DNA of 64,000 nucleotides from an uncultured Sphingorhabdus sp. GTDB taxonomy: Bacteria; Pseudomonadota; Alphaproteobacteria; Sphingomonadales; Sphingomonadaceae. The position numbers were made by a program, and so were the translations under genes. Of the stretch, positions 18,240 through 27,253 are shown piece after piece (positions within the stretch are counted from its first letter, which is position 1; each line of letters begins with the position of its first letter). The notes under the pieces are model-generated. The model worked only from the letters and a program-made list of their open reading frames with translations, was not told where the DNA came from and ran no database searches. The stretch covers positions 598,578 to 662,577 of the forward strand of contig CANLOL010000001.1 in NCBI GenBank assembly GCA_947492905.1, read 5' to 3'.

Positions 18240-18339
18240 GCTATTTTTTTTGATATATGGGATTGATAGTCTTAATGACTATCTAATATTTTGAATATCG
18301 GATAATAAGGTAAATTAATCAGGCTAAAAAACAGCCAAG

Positions 18340-19917
18340 ATGGTAGAGGATGATTTGAACGGTAAGGTTCAAGATACGCAAGGGCAGTCTAATGATGAAA
18401 TAGCTGCTTTGGCCAAAGGCGGGAAAACCAATGTGCTTGGTTTTATCCTTCGTCTGGCTGCGCGCATACCATTTCTATTCATTATTGGGTGGCTTTATAC
18501 CAAAGAAGATGTTGGCCGTTTTGCTTATGCTGTGCTTGTGGTCGAATTTACGGCTCAATTATCAGCAATAGGGCTGCGGCGCGGCCTTGCAGAATTATTA
18601 TCCAATGATGATAGAGAACCAGCTAATGTGATAGTCGATGGCCTATTTTTAGGACTTTTGGCATCATCAATTGGTGTGATAATATTGGTCGCTTTCCCCC
18701 AAATCATGTTCCAAAATAGCCAAGTGAATGGGATGGACCGATTTTTTCCATTGATTATTTTCGTGATTGTCAGCACCGAAATATCGCTGGCGGCACTGGC
18801 TTATAAATTTGATATTGCCTCTGCGGTGCGCGCGCGCGCCATAGTAGAGCCTTGGATGCTGTGTATTTCCGCATTGGTGCTATTTTACATCGTGCCGCGC
18901 GATGGATTGATTATTGCCTATCTCATTGCCATGTCATCGGCCTTGATAGCGGCGCTCATACCGCTTTATCGCCGCTATGGCCTACCGCAGAAATGGCGGT
19001 TAAACCCGCTTAAATTATGGCAAACGGCACAGCGCAACGCGCCATTAGCGCTGACCGATGCGATAGAATGGGGAAGTCGCCGCATGGATTTGGCAATATT
19101 GGGCTTATTCGTGTCCCCCAGCATTGTTGGCACCTATTATATATTACAGCAGATTGCGAGTATTCCGCAGAAATTAAAAACCAGTTTTGATCCTATTTTG
19201 GGCCCCGTTATCACCCGCTGCGTTAAGGAAAAACGCTATAAAGATATTGCAAAGCAAGTCGGCCAAGTCGGATTTTGGATTATTGCATTTCAAACGGCCT
19301 TGGCGCTTGGTTTTGGTATAACGGGCGAATCTGTTTTGCCCGTTGTCGGTGATTCTAATATTGAAGATGGCCTGCTCATATCTGGATTTGCGCTGGCACT
19401 GATATTTTTATTGGTCGCCGAAGTGGTGGCGGCAACTGCGGTGGTGAGCGAATCTGCGCTTATTTATATGGCGCGCCACCGTAATTTGATAATCTCTCTC
19501 TCGGTGCTAGCTTTGCAGGCTGCTTTAAGCTTTATATTCATATATTTGGTCGATTATTGGGGTGTCGCTACGCCAGAGAATAATCTCTATTATGCCGCAT
19601 CAGTTGCCTTAGCGCTGGCCATATCATTGGCGGTCTCATCTTTCATAAAGTTGCGCTTTTTGGAAAGATTGCTCGATACGCCCATTAAGATATTCAGGCC
19701 AGCCTTATTTTGGGGGATAGCCGCCGCCATCATTGTCGGTCAATTTGTCCTAATAACACCGACTTGGTTTGAACTATCCTTTGGGGAATTGATTATCTTA
19801 GGCGTCTATGGATATGTTATTTGGACACGCGGTTTCGGCCCAGAAGATAGGGTGTTGTTTAAGAAGAATAAGAAAATAGTGGCCGCGCAAAGCGAAGCCG
19901 CTAATCCGCTTAAATAA
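18340..19917 (+). CDS. Polysaccharide flippase (Wzx/MATE-like, MOP superfamily)
   Basis: The 525-residue protein has a hydrophilic start and about 12-14 hydrophobic segments throughout. The early segment FILRLAARIPFLFIIGWLY, followed by YAVLVVEFTAQLSAIGLRRGLAELL, resembles the first helices of lipopolysaccharide/capsule flippases. Such proteins move lipid-linked sugars across the inner membrane. No glycosyltransferases lie next to it; the envelope-glycan cluster at 28-33 kb is 9 kb away. It ends 6 bp before the convergent PfkB kinase gene. Confidence 0.82.
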   Translation: MVEDDLNGKVQDTQGQSNDEIAALAKGGKTNVLGFILRLAARIPFLFIIGWLYTKEDVGRFAYAVLVVEFTAQLSAIGLRRGLAELLSNDDREPANVIVDGLFLGLLASSIGVIILVAFPQIMFQNSQVNGMDRFFPLIIFVIVSTEISLAALAYKFDIASAVRARAIVEPWMLCISALVLFYIVPRDGLIIAYLIAMSSALIAALIPLYRRYGLPQKWRLNPLKLWQTAQRNAPLALTDAIEWGSRRMDLAILGLFVSPSIVGTYYILQQIASIPQKLKTSFDPILGPVITRCVKEKRYKDIAKQVGQVGFWIIAFQTALALGFGITGESVLPVVGDSNIEDGLLISGFALALIFLLVAEVVAATAVVSESALIYMARHRNLIISLSVLALQAALSFIFIYLVDYWGVATPENNLYYAASVALALAISLAVSSFIKLRFLERLLDTPIKIFRPALFWGIAAAIIVGQFVLITPTWFELSFGELIILGVYGYVIWTRGFGPEDRVLFKKNKKIVAAQSEAANPLK

Positions 19918-19923
19918 AATGCG

Positions 19924-20910
19924 TTAAACTGCTTTTTCAACCATTGCGGCAATGTCTGCTTGTGGCCTTGCGCCAAAATGAGAAATAATCTCACCCGCGC
20001 AAATGCTACCAATCAGCAAGGATTGCTCAATGCTCTTATCTTGGCTGACACCCGATAGAAAACCCGCCGCAAATAAATCGCCGGCCCCTGTGGTATCGAC
20101 CAAATTGTCAACGGGCTGTGCTGCTACTTCGCTGCGCACGCCATTTTTAATAGCGATAGCGCCTTTCTCTCCGCGCGTTACGACCAAGATCTCGGTTTTG
20201 GGCGCGATCATATTGACGCTCGCATCAAAATCATTATTTTGGGCAAGCGAGCAAATTTCAACATCATTAGCGAATAATATATCAATTAAACCTTCGTCCA
20301 ATAGCGCATTAAAATCATCGCGATAGCGGTCAATTACAAAAGCATCAGAAAGCGTTAAAGCAACGCGATTGCCAGCGCCTCTAGCATAGTCAATAGCGCG
20401 GCGCATAGCAGCACGCGGCTCGGCAGGATCCCATAAATAGCCTTCTAAATATAATATTTTGGCGGACTCTATGGTTTTTTGATCGATAGCATCGGTGGGT
20501 AAATATTGGGCGGCGCCCAAAAATGTATTCATTGTTCTTTGTGCATCGGGCGTCACAAAGATAAGACAACGTGCCGTCGATGGGTCTTCACCGCGCTTTG
20601 CACAATCAAAATCTATACCTGCTTTTTGCATATCACTGGCGAATGATGCGCCCAATGCATCATCGGCGACTTGGCCTACAAAGGCGCATTTTTGTCCCAA
20701 TTGCGCAAGGCCTGCTAAAGTATTGGCCGCGCTACCACCGCCAGTTTCTTTGCCTTGATCCATAGCCTGATAAAGCGTCTCTGCCTGATCTTGATCGACC
20801 AATTGCATAGAGCCTTTGGAAAATCCTTGCTCGGTAATAAAGCTATCATCACATTCTGCGATAACATCTACAATAGCATTTCCAATTGCTAAAACGTCAT
20901 ATTGGGCCAT
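19924..20910 (-). CDS. PfkB-family kinase, probable adenosine kinase
   Basis: The start YDVLAIGNAIVDVIAE, the GGSAANTLAGLAQLG block (PfkB signature 1 region) and DTTGAGDLFAAGFLSG (signature 2, with the catalytic Asp) place it in the ribokinase family. The overall sequence resembles alphaproteobacterial adenosine kinases. It would phosphorylate adenosine in purine salvage, though another nucleoside or sugar cannot be excluded. Length is 328 residues; AAGGA precedes the ATG. A seven-unit tandem repeat begins 60 bp upstream of its start. Confidence 0.9.
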   Translation of the reverse strand: MAQYDVLAIGNAIVDVIAECDDSFITEQGFSKGSMQLVDQDQAETLYQAMDQGKETGGGSAANTLAGLAQLGQKCAFVGQVADDALGASFASDMQKAGIDFDCAKRGEDPSTARCLIFVTPDAQRTMNTFLGAAQYLPTDAIDQKTIESAKILYLEGYLWDPAEPRAAMRRAIDYARGAGNRVALTLSDAFVIDRYRDDFNALLDEGLIDILFANDVEICSLAQNNDFDASVNMIAPKTEILVVTRGEKGAIAIKNGVRSEVAAQPVDNLVDTTGAGDLFAAGFLSGVSQDKSIEQSLLIGSICAGEIISHFGARPQADIAAMVEKAV

Positions 20911-20970
20911 ATTTAATCCTTAAAAATATTATATATGCCGCCCCATTATCCTCTTGGGGCAACAATCGCA

Positions 20971-21074
20971 AGGTGAGACTATAAAGGCGAGATTATAAAA
21001 GGCGAGATTATAAAAGGCGAGATTATAAAAGGCGAGATTATCAAAGGCGAGATTATCAAAGGCGAGATTATCAA
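20971..21074. repeat. Seven-unit 15-bp tandem repeat (VNTR-like) in a divergent promoter region
   Basis: Units AGGCGAGATTATAAA or AGGCGAGATTATCAA repeat head to tail. The first unit (20971-20984) is degenerate and one base short; units 1-3 (20985-21029) carry ATAAA and units 4-6 (21030-21074) carry ATCAA. The array lies between the start of the PfkB kinase (20910) and the EI24 gene (21184). The period is a multiple of three and the A/C variation is silent in one frame (Gly-Glu-Ile-Ile-Lys), but that frame has no start codon and meets stops on both sides, so it is not coding as it stands. Confidence 0.95.
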
Positions 21075-21183
21075 AAGAACATGCATCACTCTCTAATGTA
21101 TCTTTTCGACAAGCGGCTGTGAATTGCTGATAAAATCATGCTTCAGGCCTTGACGTGAGTTATATATATAATACAGTTGATCT

Positions 21184-21861
21184 ATGATTAAATCAATCCT
21201 CCTCTCGCTATCTTCGCTCAATAATAAAGCGGTGCGCCGCATATTGGTGAAGTCCATATTATTGACCTTAGCCGTCCTTATTGCATTGGCCATTGGTCTC
21301 TTTTTAGGGGGAGATTATCTCTTATCACTCTGGGGTTGGGGCATGGATTTGGGGACATGGTCTTATCTAATGGGTCTGATAATGGGTTCGCTCTTAACTT
21401 GGTTCTTATTTCGCAGCGTAGCCGTTTTAATCTTATGGATGTTTGCCGATGATATTGTGGAGGCAATAGAATGGGAGCATTATAGCCATAGCGCGCTCAC
21501 CGCTACCAAACCAAATTGGCTAAAAAGCTTGGCGATAGGATTACGATCTTTGCTGCGCGCTATTCTCTATAATCTCTTGGCATTACCGCTCTATCTCATT
21601 GCGCTGTTCACCGTGCTTGGAACACCTATTATATTTTTGATTATCAATGGATTATTATTGGGAAAAGAATTGGAAGAAATGATCGTACTGCGCCATCAAT
21701 CGCCCATAGATTCAGGGGATAGTTGGGCAATGGGAAAATTTGAGAGATTTACTCTGGGTTTTGCCATGAATGCTGCGATGATGATTCCTTTTGTGAATTT
21801 TTTCATTCCTGTTATTGGAGTTGCAACGGCAACGCATATGATGCACCGCCCAATACAGTGA
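21184..21861 (+). CDS. EI24-domain (CysZ-like) membrane protein
   Basis: This 225-residue protein has four or more long hydrophobic segments. The pattern LLSLWGWGMDLGTWSY near the N-terminus, a central amphipathic stretch with LLRAILYNLLALPLYLIALFTVLGTPIIFLIINGLLLGKELEEM, and FTLGFAMNAAMMIPFVNFFIPVIGVATATHM fit the EI24 family, to which the sulfate transporter CysZ belongs. The substrate is unknown; no cysteine-synthesis genes are adjacent. It lies downstream of the 15-bp repeat and 40 bp before a lipoprotein gene in the same direction. Confidence 0.85.
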   Translation: MIKSILLSLSSLNNKAVRRILVKSILLTLAVLIALAIGLFLGGDYLLSLWGWGMDLGTWSYLMGLIMGSLLTWFLFRSVAVLILWMFADDIVEAIEWEHYSHSALTATKPNWLKSLAIGLRSLLRAILYNLLALPLYLIALFTVLGTPIIFLIINGLLLGKELEEMIVLRHQSPIDSGDSWAMGKFERFTLGFAMNAAMMIPFVNFFIPVIGVATATHMMHRPIQ

Positions 21862-21901
21862 TAGCTGGTGATAAGCTTGATGGATAAGAGAAAATATAAG
21901 C

Positions 21902-22300
21902 ATGAGTAAATTAAAAGCGCAGCCTTTCATTTTAGCCATAGGCGCCTTCGCAATATCGGGTTGTGCAGCCACACAAACTGCGGTGAGCGAACCGCCTGTT
22001 CCGACTATCAGCTCGCCTGCTGCACCAGCTCCGCAATCAAGGGCAGGGCTTGAATCTGTTCTGGGTCTGAACGTTTCGCAGTTGAAGCGAAAATTTGGAA
22101 CGCCGCGTTTGGATGTGCGCGAAGCGAATGGCCGTAAGCTCCAATTTGATGGCAAAGCCTGTATTATGGATGTCTATCTCTATACGCCCGATGGCAGCCC
22201 AGCCAATGATAAAAGCGAAGTGGCAACGCATATTGATGCGCGGCGCAGCGATGGAGCAGAGGTTGATCGCGCATCATGCGTTAATGCTTTGTCACGATAA
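21902..22300 (+). CDS. Small lipoprotein of unknown function
   Basis: The 132-residue protein has a lipobox (AISGC, Cys about 21) after a short hydrophobic stretch, then a Pro/Ala-rich linker. A compact domain follows (LESVLGLNVSQLKRKFG, then LQFDGKACIMDVYLY). The GLNVSQLKRKFGTP segment followed by a beta-strand recalls the SmpA/BamE-like fold of small outer-membrane assembly lipoproteins, but I cannot confirm it. It may be co-transcribed with the EI24 gene. Confidence 0.8.
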   Translation: MSKLKAQPFILAIGAFAISGCAATQTAVSEPPVPTISSPAAPAPQSRAGLESVLGLNVSQLKRKFGTPRLDVREANGRKLQFDGKACIMDVYLYTPDGSPANDKSEVATHIDARRSDGAEVDRASCVNALSR

Positions 22301-22315
22301 TATTTAACGCAGGGC

Positions 22316-23446
22316 TTAGGCGTTTAATGTTGGACAAATAGCATCCCATTCATCGCGAACATTTTTATGGGTTTCATCTGCATAGCGCTGTGCTTTTTCA
22401 ACCTCATACCGGCCTTCATCTAGCATCTTAAGCGCCCAAATCGCGGCTCCTCTTACTATATCATTGGCATCGTCCAATAAATCTATGATGGGGGGTATAA
22501 GCTTTATATCGCCGCTATTACCCGCTGCGATTAATGCATTGCGGATAATTTTATCGCGCCCAGTGCGCTTTATCGGTGATCCGGAAAATATGGTGCGAAA
22601 TTCAGCATCATTTAGGCGCAATAAATCGCCAAGCTCTGGTGCTTCCAATTCTGCGCGCGGTAAAAATGCTTTATGCGTCGCTGCACTATCGGCAAATTTA
22701 TTCCAAGGGCAAATTGCCAAACAATCATCACAGCCATAGATATGATTGCCTATAGCCTCTCTATATTGAAGCGCTATCGGCCCTTTATTTTCAATCGTCA
22801 TCCAAGAGATACAGGCTCGTGCATCCAGAGTATAGGGCGTATCAAGTGCATTGGTGGGGCATATTTGTGCGCAGGCACTGCAAGACCCGCAATGATCGCG
22901 CAGCGGCGTGGATTGGTCCAATTTCGCGCTCGTATAAATAGCGCCAAGAAACATCCAATTGCCATGCGATTTGCTAACGATATTGCTATGTTTGCCGCGC
23001 CATCCAATGCCGCTATTGGCGGCTAAGGCTTTTTCCATGACGGGGGCTGTATCGACAAAGACTTTTACCTGTTCACCGCTTTCATCAACGATCCATCGGG
23101 CCAGTCTTTTAAGCGCTTTTTTGACAATATCATGATAATCTTTGCCGCGCGCATAAACTGATATGCGGCCATTGGATTTATAATCCTCTAACAGAAAAGG
23201 GTCCGATGCAGGTGCATAGCTCATACCCAACATGATGACGGATTGGGCATCATCCCATAATATTTGCGGATTTGTGCGCTGTTCGACGCGGCTTTCCATC
23301 CAAATCATATCACCATGTTTGCCATCCTCTATCCATTGACGAAACCGCGCTTGGGTATGAGGGCTGAGCGCTGCTGGTGCAATTCCAACATCGCAAAACC
23401 CCTCTGATATTGCCTGTTTCTTGATAGTTTCTGCTGTTAAGATGAT
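22316..23446 (-). CDS. queG: Epoxyqueuosine reductase QueG, probably initiated at a non-canonical ATC
   Basis: QueG reduces epoxyqueuosine to queuosine in tRNA, using cobalamin and two 4Fe-4S clusters. Two ferredoxin-like motifs (CGSCSACAQICPTNAL and GCDDCLAICPWN) and a C-terminal HEAT-like repeat (residues LIPPIIDLLDD to WALKML) are visible. The first ATG in frame (23308) would begin at the MIWME segment and remove a conserved N-terminal region. The frame continues open for 46 more codons, encoding AISEGFCDVGIAPAAL and WIEDGKHGD, both typical of QueG, up to a TAA at 23455-23453. No ATG, GTG or TTG lies in that stretch; ATC at 23446 or 23443 sits 4-7 bases after AGGTAAGG. I extend the gene to 23446 on this basis. 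Confidence 0.85.
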   Translation of the reverse strand: MILTAETIKKQAISEGFCDVGIAPAALSPHTQARFRQWIEDGKHGDMIWMESRVEQRTNPQILWDDAQSVIMLGMSYAPASDPFLLEDYKSNGRISVYARGKDYHDIVKKALKRLARWIVDESGEQVKVFVDTAPVMEKALAANSGIGWRGKHSNIVSKSHGNWMFLGAIYTSAKLDQSTPLRDHCGSCSACAQICPTNALDTPYTLDARACISWMTIENKGPIALQYREAIGNHIYGCDDCLAICPWNKFADSAATHKAFLPRAELEAPELGDLLRLNDAEFRTIFSGSPIKRTGRDKIIRNALIAAGNSGDIKLIPPIIDLLDDANDIVRGAAIWALKMLDEGRYEVEKAQRYADETHKNVRDEWDAICPTLNA

Positions 23447-23652
23447 ACTGCCTTACCTAATATTTTTCGAAGTTCTAATGTAACGCAAAGCGTAATGCTT
23501 CGATAGATCTATTATAATTTTCGACCATTAACTATATTTGCCTTGTTTCTATTTACATCCGCGCCGTATATGGTTGTTACGATTAAGCAATTCGGGCTTT
23601 TGCAATTCACGTCAAAGATTACCGAGTAGAGAGAATTAGGGCTAACATCATT

Positions 23653-24588
23653 ATGAATGCAATCGAAGCACGCGGATTGGTAAAAATCTTTGATGGATTT
23701 CGCGCCGTTGACAATGTCGATCTATCAATACCTGCGGGCAGTATATATGGTATATTGGGCCCTAATGGTGCAGGTAAAACCACGATGCTGCGTACATTGC
23801 TTGGTATTATTGATCCCGATGAAGGGCACCGCTCATTATTGGGCAGCGATGATCCGTTATCGCAATCACCTTATGTAGGATATTTGCCCGAAGAGCGCGG
23901 CCTTTATCAATCAATGAAAGCGGTCGATACAATTGCATTCATGGGCGCATTGCGCGGAATGGCTCTGAACGAAGGGCGTGAAAAAGGCAGAGTTTTGCTG
24001 GAACAAACGGGCCTTGGTCATGCTGCGGATATGCAGATTAAGCAATTGTCCAAAGGTATGGCGCAAACGGTCCAATTAATGGGTACGATTGTGCATGATC
24101 CTAAATTGATTGTATTGGATGAGCCTTTTTCTGGATTAGATGCGCTCAACCAAGCCAAGCTAGAGCGGCTCATTAGGGCGCAAGCCGCTAATGGCGTCAC
24201 CGTTATTTTCTCAACCCACGTAATCGCCCATGCAGAGCGTTTGTGCGAGAATATTGCTATTGTCGCAAATGGCAAAATTAGCTTTGATGGTTTGGTGGAA
24301 ACAGCAAGGGACAGGCTGCGCCCGCAAGTACATTTGGAAACCGAAGCTTTGGATGGCACTTGGCGCAAAGCATTACCCGAAGGCACTGAGGCCGAGGGGA
24401 ATTGGTGGCATTTTGAATTGCCCGAAACGGGTGTTGAACCTTTATTAGAAGCTTTGATTGATGGCAAGGCGGGTATTAAATCGCTATCAATAGAACGCCC
24501 AGGATTGCACGATGCATTCGTATCAATCGCCGGCGAGGCGGTGGCCGCTGCAATGGATGAAGAAATTAGCGCAGGAGAGTTGCTATGA
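23653..24588 (+). CDS. ABC transporter ATP-binding protein (NatA-like)
   Basis: The protein has Walker A LGPNGAGKTTML, a Q-loop in GYLPEERGLYQSM, the signature LSKGMAQTVQLMG, Walker B LIVLDEPFSGLD and the switch His in FSTHVIAHAER. The YLPEERGLY motif and the DUF4162-like C-terminal extension are typical of NatA/YhaQ-type exporter ATPases. It has 311 residues and overlaps the permease gene by 4 bp (ATGA), so the pair forms one transporter. The substrate is unknown. Confidence 0.92.
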   Translation: MNAIEARGLVKIFDGFRAVDNVDLSIPAGSIYGILGPNGAGKTTMLRTLLGIIDPDEGHRSLLGSDDPLSQSPYVGYLPEERGLYQSMKAVDTIAFMGALRGMALNEGREKGRVLLEQTGLGHAADMQIKQLSKGMAQTVQLMGTIVHDPKLIVLDEPFSGLDALNQAKLERLIRAQAANGVTVIFSTHVIAHAERLCENIAIVANGKISFDGLVETARDRLRPQVHLETEALDGTWRKALPEGTEAEGNWWHFELPETGVEPLLEALIDGKAGIKSLSIERPGLHDAFVSIAGEAVAAAMDEEISAGELL

Positions 24589-25799
24589 AAGAGATATTGA
24601 GAGCAGCCTTTGTCATTGGCCGCCGCGATTTCACTGCGATTATATTTTCCAAAGCATTTTTCTTCTTTTTGCTAGGCCCATTATTCCCATTGGTTGTCGC
24701 GTTAATCGCTGGCAATTTAGGCAAAGAATTGGCCGAGAACCGCGACACTCCTGTAATTGGGGTGATGATGGATGTGCAGCAGGCGGAAAAAATAATGAAA
24801 GCCCGCGAATCATTATCAAAAGAAATGGGCCCGAATTATTTCGCAGAAATGAAATTGGTCGGTATTGATGATTTTGATGCCCTGCCAGATCCGCAATCTT
24901 TGCTCACCAACAGCGATGTTAATTATGCCGTGATCCTCAGCGGGACATTGGATAAACCTATATTAACGGGGACAGATGGCAGCTTGAATAGTCAAAAAGC
25001 TAGCATTGCCCTATTGTCGGGATATGCCAATAATGAGCAATCAACTATTTTGCCCGAAGTGCAAATCAACAGCGTAGAGAGCAGCGCTAATCGATTAAAG
25101 GATTTACGCCAAGCCACAGGACAAGCAGGCATGGTGGTTTTATTCATGCTCACCACATTGCTGGCGGGTATGGTATTATCCAATTTGGTGGAAGAAAAAT
25201 CGAACAAAATCATTGAGATTCTGGCAGCCTCAATTCCTATGGATTCGGTTTTTATCGGCAAAATATTTGCAATGCTAGTGATGGCCTTTGTTGGTATCAT
25301 TGTATGGTCAACTATGGCCTATATTGGCCTAAGCGTTTGGGGTTCTGGTATTCCTAATTTGCCGACACCTGCGGTCGGCTGGCCAATATTTTTAACATTA
25401 GGCGTCATATATTTCTCTATGTCCTATCTGATGCTCGCATCCCTATTTTTGGGCATAGGGGCTATGGCAGCTACGGTTCGTGAAGTACAAACCCTATCTA
25501 TGCCAGCAACTATGTTGCAAATGGTGGTGTTTTTCGTAGCGATATTTGGCGCGAATAAATTGGGCGAACCGATTGAAATGTTCGCCTCTATCTTCCCATT
25601 TAGCTCTCCGCTCGCTATGTTATCACGCGCTGCGCAGGTGGATATATTGTGGCATCACGGCATTGCGATTATCGGCCAAGCTTTCTTTGCTCTGCTCATA
25701 TTGCGCATTGGTGTCACCATGTTCCGCCGCAATGTGATGAAATCGGGTAGCGGTAATAAAAAGAAACGCAAATTTTTTGGATTATTCGCCAGAGGATAG
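24585..25799 (+). CDS. ABC transporter permease (NatB / ABC-2 type)
   Basis: This 404-residue protein has one membrane helix near residue 20-45, a periplasmic domain of about 130 residues, then a cluster of six hydrophobic segments from about residue 180. NLVEEKSNKIIEILAASIPMDSVFIGKIFAML is the conserved ABC-2/NatB block. It pairs with the preceding ATPase as a type-2 exporter. A weak hairpin overlaps the stop codon. Confidence 0.92.
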   Translation: MKEILRAAFVIGRRDFTAIIFSKAFFFFLLGPLFPLVVALIAGNLGKELAENRDTPVIGVMMDVQQAEKIMKARESLSKEMGPNYFAEMKLVGIDDFDALPDPQSLLTNSDVNYAVILSGTLDKPILTGTDGSLNSQKASIALLSGYANNEQSTILPEVQINSVESSANRLKDLRQATGQAGMVVLFMLTTLLAGMVLSNLVEEKSNKIIEILAASIPMDSVFIGKIFAMLVMAFVGIIVWSTMAYIGLSVWGSGIPNLPTPAVGWPIFLTLGVIYFSMSYLMLASLFLGIGAMAATVREVQTLSMPATMLQMVVFFVAIFGANKLGEPIEMFASIFPFSSPLAMLSRAAQVDILWHHGIAIIGQAFFALLILRIGVTMFRRNVMKSGSGNKKKRKFFGLFARG

Positions 25800-25819
25800 A
25801 GCGAGGCGGATTGCTCTAT
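25796..25819 (+). terminator. Weak hairpin after the NatAB-like operon
   Basis: The arms ATAGAGC (25796-25802) and GCTCTAT (25813-25819) pair perfectly and overlap the permease stop codon. The following sequence (AGAGTTTCTT) is only modestly T-rich, so termination is plausible but not certain. Confidence 0.4.
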
Positions 25820-25892
25820 AGAGTTTCTTATCGCAACCTATTATTGACATTGGTGTAAATATGGTCATTCTGCTCAATTGAGGAGAGTCATT

Positions 25893-27146
25893 ATGGCAAC
25901 ACAATTGGAAACGCGCGGGAATCAAACGCCAGAACATTGGGACGTTAGCAAGCCCGAAATATATACCGAAGACCGTTGGGGTCCTATATTTAAGGAAATG
26001 CGCGAAACTGCACCGATAAATTTTGTCCAAGATTCGCATTTGGGTGATTATTGGAATGTGACAACACCAAAAGCTATTCAACATGTCGAAGCATTGCCCG
26101 ATATTTTCTCATCGAGCTATGAACATGGCGGCATCACATTGTTGCCTGATTTGCAGGAAACTTTACCCGATGGCACGCCCTTTATTTTGCCGATGTTCAT
26201 TGCGATGGACAGGCCAGAACATACCGCTGAACGGCGCGTAATTGCCCCTGCGTTCACCCCTGCTGAAATGACACGGATGACCGAAGATATTCGGATGCGC
26301 ACAGGCGAAGTGCTTGATAGCTTGCCGATTGGAGAGAGTTTTGATTGGGTGGATAAAGTGTCTATTGAGCTTACCACGCAAATGCTCGCTATTTTATTCG
26401 ATTTTCCATGGGAAGATCGGCGTAAATTGACGCTTTGGTCCGATTGGGCAGGCGATGTTGAGCTGGCAATGGATGATAGCAAGCGTCCCGAACGCATCGC
26501 TATGATGTTGGAAATGGGGGCTTATTTCCAAAACCTATGGGATGAACGCCTGAAAAAAGGTGAAGCACCCGATCTGATTTCTCGCATGGTACATAGCGGG
26601 ATGCGCGATATGACGCATTTGGAATATATTGGGAATCTAATCCTGTTGATTGTGGGCGGTAATGATACCACGCGTAACAGCATGTCGGGCTATGTCTATG
26701 GATTGAACCAATTTCCCGATGAGCGGGAAAAATTAGAGCAAAACCCTGATCTGATTCCTAATGCTGTGAGTGAGATTATCCGTTGGCAAACACCATTGGC
26801 GCATATGCGCCGCACTGCATTGCAGGATTATGATCTATTTGGGCAACAGATACGCGAAGGCGATAAATTGGGCCTATGGTATCTCTCTGCTAATCGGGAT
26901 GAGAGCGTCTTTGAAAATCCAGATAAGATTATTGTGGATCGTGAAAATGCACGCCGCCATCTATCCTTTGGTTATGGCATTCACCGCTGTGTTGGAGCGC
27001 GTTTGGCCGAACTTCAGATAAGAATATTGCTCGAAGAAATGGCCGCTAGACGATTGCGCGCTAATGTCGATGGGCCAGTGGAGCGCGTTGCCGCTTGTTT
27101 TGTTCATGGATATAAGAAGATGGATGTAACTTTGAGCACTTATTGA
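25893..27146 (+). CDS. Cytochrome P450, probable CYP153-type alkane/fatty-acid hydroxylase
   Basis: The haem loop HLSFGYGIHRCVGARLAE contains the ligand Cys (about residue 366); the I-helix motif LIVGGNDTTRNSMSG and the region TTQMLAILFDFPWEDRRKLTLWSD resemble CYP153 enzymes, which hydroxylate terminal carbons of alkanes or fatty acids. I place the start at ATG 25893 (MATQLETRG), preceded by AGGAGAG; an ATG five codons earlier overlaps that ribosome-binding site. Length is 417 residues. No ferredoxin or ferredoxin reductase, which class I P450s need, is next to it. It ends at a good terminator. Confidence 0.9.
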   Translation: MATQLETRGNQTPEHWDVSKPEIYTEDRWGPIFKEMRETAPINFVQDSHLGDYWNVTTPKAIQHVEALPDIFSSSYEHGGITLLPDLQETLPDGTPFILPMFIAMDRPEHTAERRVIAPAFTPAEMTRMTEDIRMRTGEVLDSLPIGESFDWVDKVSIELTTQMLAILFDFPWEDRRKLTLWSDWAGDVELAMDDSKRPERIAMMLEMGAYFQNLWDERLKKGEAPDLISRMVHSGMRDMTHLEYIGNLILLIVGGNDTTRNSMSGYVYGLNQFPDEREKLEQNPDLIPNAVSEIIRWQTPLAHMRRTALQDYDLFGQQIREGDKLGLWYLSANRDESVFENPDKIIVDRENARRHLSFGYGIHRCVGARLAELQIRILLEEMAARRLRANVDGPVERVAACFVHGYKKMDVTLSTY

Positions 27147-27170
27147 TCGAATATAAATTAGACTATCCAT

Positions 27171-27209
27171 ATTATGGCCAGAGTATATTCACCCTTTGGT
27201 CATAATTTT
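27171..27209 (+). terminator. Rho-independent terminator after the P450 gene
   Basis: The arms ATTATGGCCA (27171-27180) and TGGTCATAAT (27197-27206) pair over 10 bp with one G-U wobble, followed by a short T run (27206-27209). It lies 25 bp after the P450 stop. Confidence 0.6.
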
Positions 27210-27253
27210 GTGGTTATTATAGATGAATTAGTTAATCCGAGTAGAGGGTCGAT

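Noticed and set aside
18340-19917. Part of a capsule or O-antigen cluster
   Set aside because: No glycosyltransferase or nucleotide-sugar genes adjoin the flippase; neighbours are gpsA and a PfkB kinase.
20971-21074. CRISPR-like array
   Set aside because: Units are contiguous with no spacers and only 15 bp long; no cas genes are nearby.
20975-21095. Coding GEIIK pentapeptide repeat
   Set aside because: The frame has a TGA just upstream, no start codon and a stop soon after, so it cannot be translated as is.
22318-23308. queG starting at ATG 23308
   Set aside because: This would drop conserved N-terminal segments that are plainly encoded upstream in the same frame.
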